Assembly: GCA_030592145.1 (NCBI GenBank)
Contig: JAUVKJ010000015.1
Location: 1-12,924, forward strand
DNA from: Bacteroides sp.
Lineage (GTDB): Bacteria; Bacteroidota; Bacteroidia; Bacteroidales; SM23-62
Direction of reading: 5' to 3'
Length of the DNA stretch: 12,924 nucleotides
The translations under genes were made by a program, and so were the position numbers. Shown piece by piece: positions 1 through 6,301 of this stretch (its first letter is position 1; the number at the start of each line of letters is the position of its first letter). The notes below the pieces were generated by a model. The model had not been told where the DNA came from and ran no database searches. It worked only from the letters and a program-made list of their open reading frames with translations.

Positions 1-559
1 GATTCCGGATCCTGAATATCAGTATAATCCTGTTAATGGGATGTACCCTGTTTCCCCTGAAGGGCCAAACGGGGACAATGATCCCTGATCTTGTCTCGCT
101 GGATTCTGCAAGGGCTGTCAGCCTGTTGAAAAGGGCAGAAAAACAAGTTGAGAAAGACAGCCTCGATCAGGCATCTATCCTCGCCTCGGAATCCCTGCAG
201 CTGTCCATGCGTTCCAATCTAAAGGAAACAGAAGTTTCAGCGCTTATCCTGATTGCTGACATATACTCCCGGCTGGACCAGTCCGGAGATGCCATCCCGT
301 ATTACCTCAGGGTGGCAGAGATATTTGAAACAAACCGGGATTTTGTCTCCCTGACCGGGATATATGAAAAGGAAGGGGATTACGGTATTTGAAGAGGATT
401 ATGGCAACAATTACCTGCTGTATGAGATCCGGCCCGATAAAATGCCTGTAGCACACTTTGTTCGTATGAATAAGTTTGCCACCCAGGAACTGGCGATGAT
501 GGATGGGGAATATCGAACAGGTAGATGATATCTGTATGATGGGACTGAGAATTGGTTAA
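1..559 (+). pseudogene. Decayed TPR-SpoIIE phosphatase gene (remnant, 5' end outside window)
   Basis: The coding trace runs through three frames. Frame one is open from base 3 to a stop at 390-392. It begins with a hydrophobic stretch (RILNISIILLMGC) that looks like a signal peptide or lipobox, so the ATG at 36 is internal and the true start lies left of the window. About 100 TPR-like residues follow (for example ALILIADIYSRLDQSGDAIP). A second frame, about 379-508, encodes EIRPDKMPVAHF and then KFATQEL, typical of the C-terminal part of Bacteroidetes SpoIIE phosphatases. A third frame, about 500-559, encodes EQVDDICMMGLRIG and a stop, matching the final EQIDDILVMGLRI of the intact gene at 9656-11809. 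The remaining TPRs, membrane segment, coiled coil and most of the phosphatase are missing, including the SDG metal site. I read this as a pseudogene left by internal deletions. A sequencing or assembly error could explain a frame shift but not hundreds of missing codons. Its tail overlaps the convergent gene by four bases. Confidence 0.8.
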
Positions 560-1638
560 GGGTCTATGGGCATGGACAGGATCACCCCATACTGGCAGAC
601 CGGATACCGGTCGCTCAGCAGTGTACGGCCACCCAGGCTGATCTCAATCTCGGCCACATCGGGCACCCTGTAATACAGGGCATTAGTCTGAACAGACAAT
701 TTTTCCGGCTGAATAGGATCCCTCAGGAGGTCGGTTTTTCCGGTTTTCCGGATCCTCAGGCTGAGTACCTCCGAATCATCTGAACCTTCTTCAAGGATGC
801 CCCTGTTTTCGGAAAATTCAAGGATCTCAATATTCTCAAAAAACCCATCCCCGGAAGGGGTAATATAGTAAGTATATTGAAGCTTCTCCTCGAAAGATTT
901 TCCGATAAAAAGTTCAAGATACTCCCGCTCAATTTCATCCAGCCGCTGAACACTGTAATCGGAAACCTGCGTATTATTATTGCCTGTGAGCATCATGAAG
1001 CGCTCATATCGCAGCTCCAGAATAAAGTCAGCTGCCTCTTCCGCTTTCTCATCGATGGTCTTGACCATCAATTGCTCCTTCAGAACAGGAACCCTGATAA
1101 AAGATGTATCCGTAAGGATGGTTTTGTAAAAGGTGTCGATTGACATGACCGTATTTCTCTCCATTGAAAGTTCGGTAAACATGGGACCTTCATGGGAAGC
1201 GTCCGGCAGATAAGCCTGTTTCCCAGTATATAATGCCTGGCTGTAGTCGTAAATAAGTCCCTCTCTTCCAAGCTTCAGCAAGGGAGAAAGGTCCGTCTGC
1301 CCGGAAACCTGCCTGAGCAGGAAAACGTTGTCAGGATCGGCCTCTTCAAAGGATTCAAGCTGCACCTTTGAAATCCTGTAGGTGGTACTGCTCCGCACAG
1401 GCACATCTTTGATGCTAAGCAGTTTTTCAGAAAAACGGTAATAAGGCCCGTGGATGATCCTGGTCCTGACTACTTCCATATTCAGTTTAAAGGAGGTTTG
1501 GGGAAGGGAATATACATAGCCATTAAGAGACAGGGTATCCCCTGCAAGGACAGGTAGTGTTTCCACGATATTCCCGGGAGCAAAGCAACCTTCCAGTACT
1601 AAAATACTGATTATAAGTATGTTAACTATCTGTCTCAT
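556..1638 (-). CDS. DUF4831 family lipoprotein
   Basis: Predicted exported lipoprotein of about 360 residues, function unknown. The N-terminus has a short basic start, a hydrophobic run and a lipobox-like LEGC, putting the acylated Cys at residue 18. The body shows the DUF4831 pattern: a VYSLPQT segment near residue 45, then GPYYRFSEKLL and a PDNVFLL stretch, as in family members of 330-370 residues. A GTG nine bases upstream (1647) would give 363 residues. I prefer the ATG at 1638 because an AAAAGG sits about eight bases before it and would be too close to the GTG. The start overlaps the end of nnr by 17 bases, so the two genes are probably co-transcribed and translationally coupled. No catalytic motif is evident. 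The family call rests on remembered motifs; the lipoprotein call rests on the sequence. Confidence 0.8.
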   Translation of the reverse strand: MRQIVNILIISILVLEGCFAPGNIVETLPVLAGDTLSLNGYVYSLPQTSFKLNMEVVRTRIIHGPYYRFSEKLLSIKDVPVRSSTTYRISKVQLESFEEADPDNVFLLRQVSGQTDLSPLLKLGREGLIYDYSQALYTGKQAYLPDASHEGPMFTELSMERNTVMSIDTFYKTILTDTSFIRVPVLKEQLMVKTIDEKAEEAADFILELRYERFMMLTGNNNTQVSDYSVQRLDEIEREYLELFIGKSFEEKLQYTYYITPSGDGFFENIEILEFSENRGILEEGSDDSEVLSLRIRKTGKTDLLRDPIQPEKLSVQTNALYYRVPDVAEIEISLGGRTLLSDRYPVCQYGVILSMPIDP

Positions 1639-3172
1639 TACGTGCACCTTTTAAATACTGAAATGCAAAGCCGAGTGACTCTATGATGTCGCCGGCAATC
1701 AGGGATTCTTCCGAAGAGGCCTCCGCCGCCAGGTCGCCCGCCAGTCCGTGCAGGTAAACTCCAAGCAGTGCGGATTCTGCGGGAGAATATCCCTGTCCGA
1801 GCAAAGATAGAATTATTCCGGTTAATACATCACCGCTGCCGGCCGTGGCCATTCCGGGATTCCCCGTGGTATTGAACCAGCAGCTCCCGTCGGGAAAGGC
1901 GATGCTGCTGTTCGCGCCTTTAAGCACAACAATGAGTTTGTGTTTCTGGGCAAACTCCATCTGCAGCAGGTGGCGGCTGTAGCCATTCCTGCCCCGATAC
2001 TCCGGGGGTACTCCGGGGGCCAGTCTTTCAAACTCCTTTGGATGCGGTGTGAGTATCGTGTTTTCAGGCAGCAGTTTGATCCATTCGGGGTTCTCTGATA
2101 AAAGATTCAGGGCATCCGCATCAATCACCAGGGGAACCCTGGCCGCCCCGATCAGTGCCTTAAGGGCCCTGCCCGAATCAGGTTTGCACCCAAGTCCGGG
2201 TCCCACACCAATGGCCGTAAACGCCTCCAGGTCAGGAACATCGGAAAAAATAATATCAGACTGGTCAATGCTGATCAGTGATTCCGGCACCGAAGTCTGC
2301 AGGATCTTATAACCGAAGCGGGGAACATGGCTGGTGACCAACCCGATCCCGCTGCGCAGGCAGGCCCTGGCTGCCAGTACCGCGGCCCCCATCATGCCAT
2401 AGCACCCGGCGATGAGTAGGGCATTCCCGAAATTCCCCTTATGTGCAAATTTTTTTCTGGATTTCAGGATTGTGCTAATGTATTCGGCAACAAGGTAACG
2501 GTAGGGGGTCTCTTCCTCTTCCAGTATTTTCGGATGAAGTCCGATGGGAAGAACTTCCCAGGTTCCCGTGAACTCCTGGTTTTCTGCGAAAAAAAAGGAA
2601 AGGGGAGGAGTTTGAAGGGTCAGGGTATAATCGGCTTTCAGTATGGTATCCGGGTCATTCCCCCGGTTATCCTCCCCGAAGAGCCCGCTGGGCTTATCGA
2701 TCGCGATCCGGAGATTCGGCAGCGCGTTTGCATAGGAGATCACATCTGCGGCCAGGCCGCTTACCTCCCTCGCCAGACCTGAACCGAAAAGGGCATCTAC
2801 TACAACCGCGAAAGGATCGTCAATGATACATCCGGATACCTTCTTCACCTCCGTAATGTGTACCTGCCCGGCAGACCGGAGCCTTTCGAGGTTGGTCTTC
2901 GCATCGGGGGACAGGCTTGAGGAAATCCGGACAAGGAAAACCTCAACCATGTAATTCTTTTCCGAGAGTATCCTGGCCACCGCCAGCCCGTCTCCCCCGT
3001 TGTTCCCCGGACCGACAAGGAATACAAAAGGAATGTTATTTTCGAACAAGCCGGCCAACCATGATGCGATCTGCCGGCTGGCCCTCTCCATAAGGTCAAT
3101 GGACACAATGGGCTCCTTTTCAATGGTGTAGGCATCGATTCGCCGCACCTGTTCCGAAGTAAAAATTTTCAT
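1622..3172 (-). CDS. nnr: Bifunctional NAD(P)H-hydrate epimerase / ADP-dependent dehydratase
   Basis: Cytoplasmic metabolite-repair enzyme of 516 residues, normal for the fused form. The N-terminal YjeF_N domain (about 1-215) epimerises S/R NAD(P)HX and shows GPGNNGGDG at 54-62, DALFGSGL at 126-133 and the acidic residue of IDKPSGL (D159). The C-terminal YjeF_C/CARKD domain (about 240-505) dehydrates S-NAD(P)HX using ADP. It shows HKGNFG at 244-249, GVGPGLG at 322-328, IDADALN at 350-356, LTPHPKEF at 374-381, KGA at 418-420 and the nucleotide-binding NPGMATAGSGDVLTG at 438-452. All dehydratase motifs are intact. One oddity is Lys at position 160, where Ile is usual (IDIPSGL). The gene leads an operon with the overlapping DUF4831 gene and has an exact TAnnTTTG box about 43 bases upstream on its strand. 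The ATG at 3172 fits the family N-terminus (MKIFTSEQVRRIDAYTI). Confidence 0.96.
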   Translation of the reverse strand: MKIFTSEQVRRIDAYTIEKEPIVSIDLMERASRQIASWLAGLFENNIPFVFLVGPGNNGGDGLAVARILSEKNYMVEVFLVRISSSLSPDAKTNLERLRSAGQVHITEVKKVSGCIIDDPFAVVVDALFGSGLAREVSGLAADVISYANALPNLRIAIDKPSGLFGEDNRGNDPDTILKADYTLTLQTPPLSFFFAENQEFTGTWEVLPIGLHPKILEEEETPYRYLVAEYISTILKSRKKFAHKGNFGNALLIAGCYGMMGAAVLAARACLRSGIGLVTSHVPRFGYKILQTSVPESLISIDQSDIIFSDVPDLEAFTAIGVGPGLGCKPDSGRALKALIGAARVPLVIDADALNLLSENPEWIKLLPENTILTPHPKEFERLAPGVPPEYRGRNGYSRHLLQMEFAQKHKLIVVLKGANSSIAFPDGSCWFNTTGNPGMATAGSGDVLTGIILSLLGQGYSPAESALLGVYLHGLAGDLAAEASSEESLIAGDIIESLGFAFQYLKGARNETDS

Positions 3173-3214
3173 TGTTTCAATATTAATGTCTCCAGCACAG
3201 CTTCACCTGAAACA

Positions 3215-3222
3215 CAAATTTA
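3215..3222 (-). promoter_or_regulatory. Putative Bacteroidetes -7 box for the nnr operon
   Basis: Read on the minus strand, this is TAAATTTG, an exact match to the Bacteroidetes -7 consensus TAnnTTTG. Transcription would begin near 3208 and leave a leader of about 36 bases before the nnr ATG. No clear -33 TTTG is seen 19-21 bases upstream, so the site rests on the -7 box and its position. Confidence 0.55.
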
Positions 3223-3224
3223 TA

Positions 3225-3240
3225 ATAATGATTTCATTAT
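3225..3240. promoter_or_regulatory. Palindrome between divergent promoters, possible operator
   Basis: The arms ATAATG (3225-3230) and CATTAT (3235-3240) are perfect inverted repeats around a four-base ATTT spacer. The element sits just upstream of the minus-strand -7 box and about 22 bases before the plus-strand -7 box, where a dimeric regulator could affect both genes. The sequence is AT-rich, so chance is a real alternative. No regulator gene lies next to it. Confidence 0.3.
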
Positions 3241-3262
3241 AACCCGGCGAAAAAAAGATTTC

Positions 3263-3270
3263 TATATTTG
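3263..3270 (+). promoter_or_regulatory. Putative Bacteroidetes -7 box for the peptide transporter
   Basis: TATATTTG is an exact match to TAnnTTTG. Predicted transcription starts near 3277, giving a leader of about 30 bases before the ATG at 3308. A -33 TTTG at the usual spacing is not evident. The divergent partner box lies at 3215-3222. Confidence 0.6.
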
Positions 3271-3307
3271 TCGAATTGTTTTTGCATACGAATCAAAACA
3301 TCACACT

Positions 3308-4954
3308 ATGTTTAAAGGACATCCGAAAGGTCTGCTTGTCGCTTTTTTTGCCAACATGGGCGAGAGATTTAGTTTTTATATAATGATGTCCTGCCTGGTC
3401 TTTTATCTCCAGGCCAGGTACGGACTTGCAGAGGATAAAGCAGGCAATATCTATAGTACCTTCTACCTTTTGACATACGGACTTGCACTGTTAGGGGGTT
3501 TTATCGCCGACAGGACGCATAAGTACAAGGGAACCATATTCATGGGTATCCTGATCATGCTGATAGGAAAAATTTTCATATCCATTCCCAACCTCGGTTA
3601 TGCCGTTACCCTGATCGCACTTTTTATAATCGCCCTCGGGTGCGGCCTTTTCAAGGGAAACCTGCAGGCTATCGTCGGACAACTCTACGATAAACCAGAA
3701 TTCGCCCACCTGAGAGACCGGGCATTCTCCGTATTCTATATGGGGATCAACATCGGCGCTTTTTTCGCTCCCAGCGCTGCCAACGGCATCCGGAACTGGT
3801 ACCTTAAAACACAGGGTTATATATACGATGCGGACCTGGCGGGACTCAGCAATTCATACATGGCCGGCAGGCTGGAGGATACTACCCAGCTCCAGCAGCT
3901 TGCCGACCAGATGACCGGAGCGCCGGTCGCCAACCTCCCGGCATTCACCGCAGATTATATGGATGTATTCTCAACCGGATACAACTGGGCCTTCGGCCTG
4001 GCGGCCATTGCCATGACCATCAGCCTGCTGGTCTTTGTATTCTTCCACCGCATGCTGCCCGACCGTAAAAAGCAGATCCAGGAAGATAAATCCATCGCCA
4101 GGATGCCCTGGTCCGAGGAGAGGCCCAGAATCGTCGCACTCATGCTCGTATTCCTGGTTGTGATCTTTTTCTGGATGTCGTTCCACCAGAACGGGCTTAC
4201 CCTTTCGTTCTTTGCAAGGGATTACACTGCCACCCATGTGGGCGCCGCGACCAATATGTTCTTTGAATTGAAATCCATACTGGCGGTTATCGCCGCAATA
4301 TTCGGACTGGTTTACCTGATCCGCCGGAAATCCACCAGGGTTGAAAGGATCGTCGGGGGTGCACTTGTGCTTGCAGGCGGCGGATTGGCATCGTATTTCT
4401 TCGGAACCTACGGTGTGACCAACCGCATCCAGCCCGAGATCTTCCAGCAGTTCAATCCCATTTTCATCGTATTCCTGACACCTGTGGTAATCGCGGTATT
4501 CTCCTACTGGAACAGCAAGGGAGTGGAACCTTCCTCTCCCCGAAAGATCGGTATCGGGATGATCCTGGCCGCGGCCGGCTTCCTGATCATGGTGCTGGGG
4601 TCAAGGGGACTCACATCTCCTGCCAACCTGGGAGACATGCCATCACCCGACAGGATATCTCCCTACTGGCTGATCAATACCTACCTGGTGCTTACTGTTG
4701 CAGAATTATTCCTTAGTCCCATGGGAATTTCCTTTGTTTCAAAGGTAGCCCCCCCGAGATTCCAGGGACTCATGCAGGGAGGCTGGCTGGGAGCCACGGC
4801 TATCGGGAACGGCTTACTCTTCGTTGGAAGCCTCCTCTGGATACGGATCGAGCTCTGGCAGCTATGGTCGGTGTTTGTGGTTTGCTGCCTGATCTCCGCC
4901 AGCTTTATCTTCTCCATTATGAAAAGGCTGGAACGGGCCACGGGCGACGTATAG
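3308..4954 (+). CDS. POT/PTR2 family peptide MFS transporter
   Basis: Inner-membrane proton-coupled oligopeptide transporter of 548 residues with the many hydrophobic segments expected of a 12-14 helix MFS fold. Family marks in order are helix-1 motif NMGERF at 16-21, GGFIADRTHKYKG at 63-75, the PTR2 signature FYMGINIGAFFAP at 143-155, FFWMSFHQNG at 287-296 and ELFLSPMG at 466-473 followed by the conserved AP near 481. The helix-1 motif is normally ExxER. Here the first Glu is Asn (N16) while E19 and R20 remain, a form I recall in other Bacteroidetes members. Some POT members move substrates other than peptides, so di/tripeptide uptake is the family default and is not shown here. The gene is monocistronic: divergent from nnr behind its own -7 box and convergent with the DUF6048 gene 40 bases downstream. 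Confidence 0.93.
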   Translation: MFKGHPKGLLVAFFANMGERFSFYIMMSCLVFYLQARYGLAEDKAGNIYSTFYLLTYGLALLGGFIADRTHKYKGTIFMGILIMLIGKIFISIPNLGYAVTLIALFIIALGCGLFKGNLQAIVGQLYDKPEFAHLRDRAFSVFYMGINIGAFFAPSAANGIRNWYLKTQGYIYDADLAGLSNSYMAGRLEDTTQLQQLADQMTGAPVANLPAFTADYMDVFSTGYNWAFGLAAIAMTISLLVFVFFHRMLPDRKKQIQEDKSIARMPWSEERPRIVALMLVFLVVIFFWMSFHQNGLTLSFFARDYTATHVGAATNMFFELKSILAVIAAIFGLVYLIRRKSTRVERIVGGALVLAGGGLASYFFGTYGVTNRIQPEIFQQFNPIFIVFLTPVVIAVFSYWNSKGVEPSSPRKIGIGMILAAAGFLIMVLGSRGLTSPANLGDMPSPDRISPYWLINTYLVLTVAELFLSPMGISFVSKVAPPRFQGLMQGGWLGATAIGNGLLFVGSLLWIRIELWQLWSVFVVCCLISASFIFSIMKRLERATGDV

Positions 4955-4994
4955 AACTCATGGAATGCCCTGATGCATCCCGGATGATGGTTTA

Positions 4995-5702
4995 TTATAA
5001 AGGTTCACTCCTTTTCTTGACGATCTTTTTCGGGTTGTACCGCTGCAGCGGGATACGGTAGGCAATGGTGAAATTGAATACGATGCTGGCCCTTTTGCCG
5101 CCCTGCCCGAACCCGGGGATATTGTAGGGTACCATATTTACATCCTCCGTCTGGGCGAGTTTCAGGTTGGCCAGGACCGACCATCCCATGAACACATTAT
5201 TGAAAAGTTCCACCCGGATACCTCCGACCACCGATATCCAGTGTGCATTGATCTGGTTCTCCATCACACTTCCGCCGTAATAGCCGTCAAAATAATCGTC
5301 CGGAATCATGATATCCTCTGCCTGGTGGGTCAGATAGGCGATGCTGTAGCGAAATCCCGCATAAAACATCTCGTAGACATTGGGCTGCTCGTATTTCAGA
5401 AGGTTTACATCAACCCCTGCCCTGCCGAATATGCCGCTCGAACCGTAACGGTAATTGTCCCGCTCAAGCACAACATTCTGATACCCGAATTCGATCACCG
5501 GATAGATGTCCTGCCAGGCCTCGTAATCGACAGAAAAGGTATATATCTTCCGCTCCGGATCAAAATACAGGAGAGTCAGGCTGGCCAGGTCATATCCTAT
5601 CCGGGGGCCCCTCACCCTGCTTCCCTGCTGCTGTGCGGAGAGGGAGCTAAACAACAGTATCAGCAACAGCAGGCTTGATGTATATTTTGAGGTTCTCTTC
5701 AT
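4995..5702 (-). CDS. DUF6048 family exported protein, likely outer-membrane beta-barrel
   Basis: A 235-residue protein with a clear signal peptide (KR, a Leu-rich core, cleavage near LSAQ at about residue 23). The mature part alternates aromatic and small residues in strand-like stretches with many Gly and Tyr. Examples are YGSSGIFGRAGVDVNLLKY, then FYAGFRYSIAYL, VGGIRVELFNNVFMGWSV, YNIPGFG and a terminal FNFTIAYRIPL. This suggests a small beta-barrel and matches my recollection of DUF6048, which usually sits beside a DUF6452 gene, as here. The start overlaps the end of that gene by 56 bases. The signal peptide supports the ATG at 5702, because any later start would lose it. The pair is probably one transcript. 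Molecular function is unknown. Confidence 0.8.
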   Translation of the reverse strand: MKRTSKYTSSLLLLILLFSSLSAQQQGSRVRGPRIGYDLASLTLLYFDPERKIYTFSVDYEAWQDIYPVIEFGYQNVVLERDNYRYGSSGIFGRAGVDVNLLKYEQPNVYEMFYAGFRYSIAYLTHQAEDIMIPDDYFDGYYGGSVMENQINAHWISVVGGIRVELFNNVFMGWSVLANLKLAQTEDVNMVPYNIPGFGQGGKRASIVFNFTIAYRIPLQRYNPKKIVKKRSEPL

Positions 5703-6144
5703 CCGAAAGATTAACCAGGGGGTTAACGATCGAAACAGTATCGATCAGCAGGGTGTCATGTGAAACCCGGTAAATATTGTGATTCGTGGTAAACCCGCAT
5801 GCATAAGATACCAGAACCAGGCTGGGAGTGTGGTAAATATTAATAGTGCCGGTCAGGGCATCTGCACTGAATAAAAAGCTGGTGTATGCCTCCGTACTGT
5901 GCGGCAGCGGAAAAACGATCTTCTGCACACCGGCCGCCGAATCATAGATAAGGCTGTCAGGTCTCAAGGCTCCGGAAAATGTAAAATTATTAAGCAGGGT
6001 GTCCCGCTCCCCTACACTGTCACGTACATAAAACCCGGCATTCACCCTTGAAATGATATCCTTTGTGCAAACTCCTTCACCACTTTCACAGGAAGGGATC
6101 AGCAAAATGATCAACATGAGAAGGATGTAAGGGATTCTCTTCAT
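5647..6144 (-). CDS. DUF6452 family lipoprotein
   Basis: A 165-residue predicted lipoprotein: MKR start, hydrophobic core, then IPSC as the lipobox with the acylated Cys near residue 19. The rest carries the DUF6452 pattern: RVNAGFY near 34, a DTLLNNF segment, DSLIYDS, IVFPLPHS, and LVLVSYACGFTTNHN followed by VSHDTLLIDTV. This looks like a compact beta-sandwich. It is the first gene of a two-gene unit with the DUF6048 barrel-like protein, whose start lies inside its last 56 bases in another frame. The pairing suggests the two act together in the outer membrane, but their role is unknown. It is divergent from the WD40-caspase gene across a 157-base spacer. Confidence 0.8.
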   Translation of the reverse strand: MKRIPYILLMLIILLIPSCESGEGVCTKDIISRVNAGFYVRDSVGERDTLLNNFTFSGALRPDSLIYDSAAGVQKIVFPLPHSTEAYTSFLFSADALTGTINIYHTPSLVLVSYACGFTTNHNIYRVSHDTLLIDTVSIVNPLVNLSDEENLKIYIKPAVADTVV

Positions 6145-6165
6145 TGCAGTACGGTTTGGTTCATT

Positions 6166-6173
6166 CGAAGATA
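6166..6173 (-). promoter_or_regulatory. Possible -7 box for the DUF6452/DUF6048 unit
   Basis: On the minus strand this reads TATCTTCG, seven of eight positions of TAnnTTTG. It lies about 22 bases before the DUF6452 ATG. No -33 TTTG is seen at proper spacing, so support is weak. Confidence 0.3.
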
Positions 6174-6270
6174 GAAAAAGAATTCGAGTATTGGTCCCCG
6201 GCCACCACGGAATATTTCACTAAGCCCGGATAACTTTTCCCCGGCGTTATGAACTATTCCCATTTATTAG

Positions 6271-6278
6271 TAAATTTC
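6271..6278 (+). promoter_or_regulatory. Possible -7 box for the WD40-caspase gene
   Basis: TAAATTTC matches seven of eight positions of TAnnTTTG and would start transcription near 6285, about 17 bases before the ATG at 6302. Another near match, CATATTTG at 6293-6300, abuts the start codon and is badly placed. A -33 element is not evident. Confidence 0.3.
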
Positions 6279-6301
6279 TCTTCCAGTAAAACCATATTTG
6301 T

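Noticed and set aside
4976..4986. CATC-CCG-GATG hairpin between the convergent transporter and DUF6048 genes as a terminator
   Set aside because: The stem is only four base pairs and no T-run follows on either strand.
6293..6300. CATATTTG as the promoter of the WD40-caspase gene
   Set aside because: It abuts the ATG at 6302, so transcription would begin inside the coding region, and moving the start downstream would damage the signal peptide.
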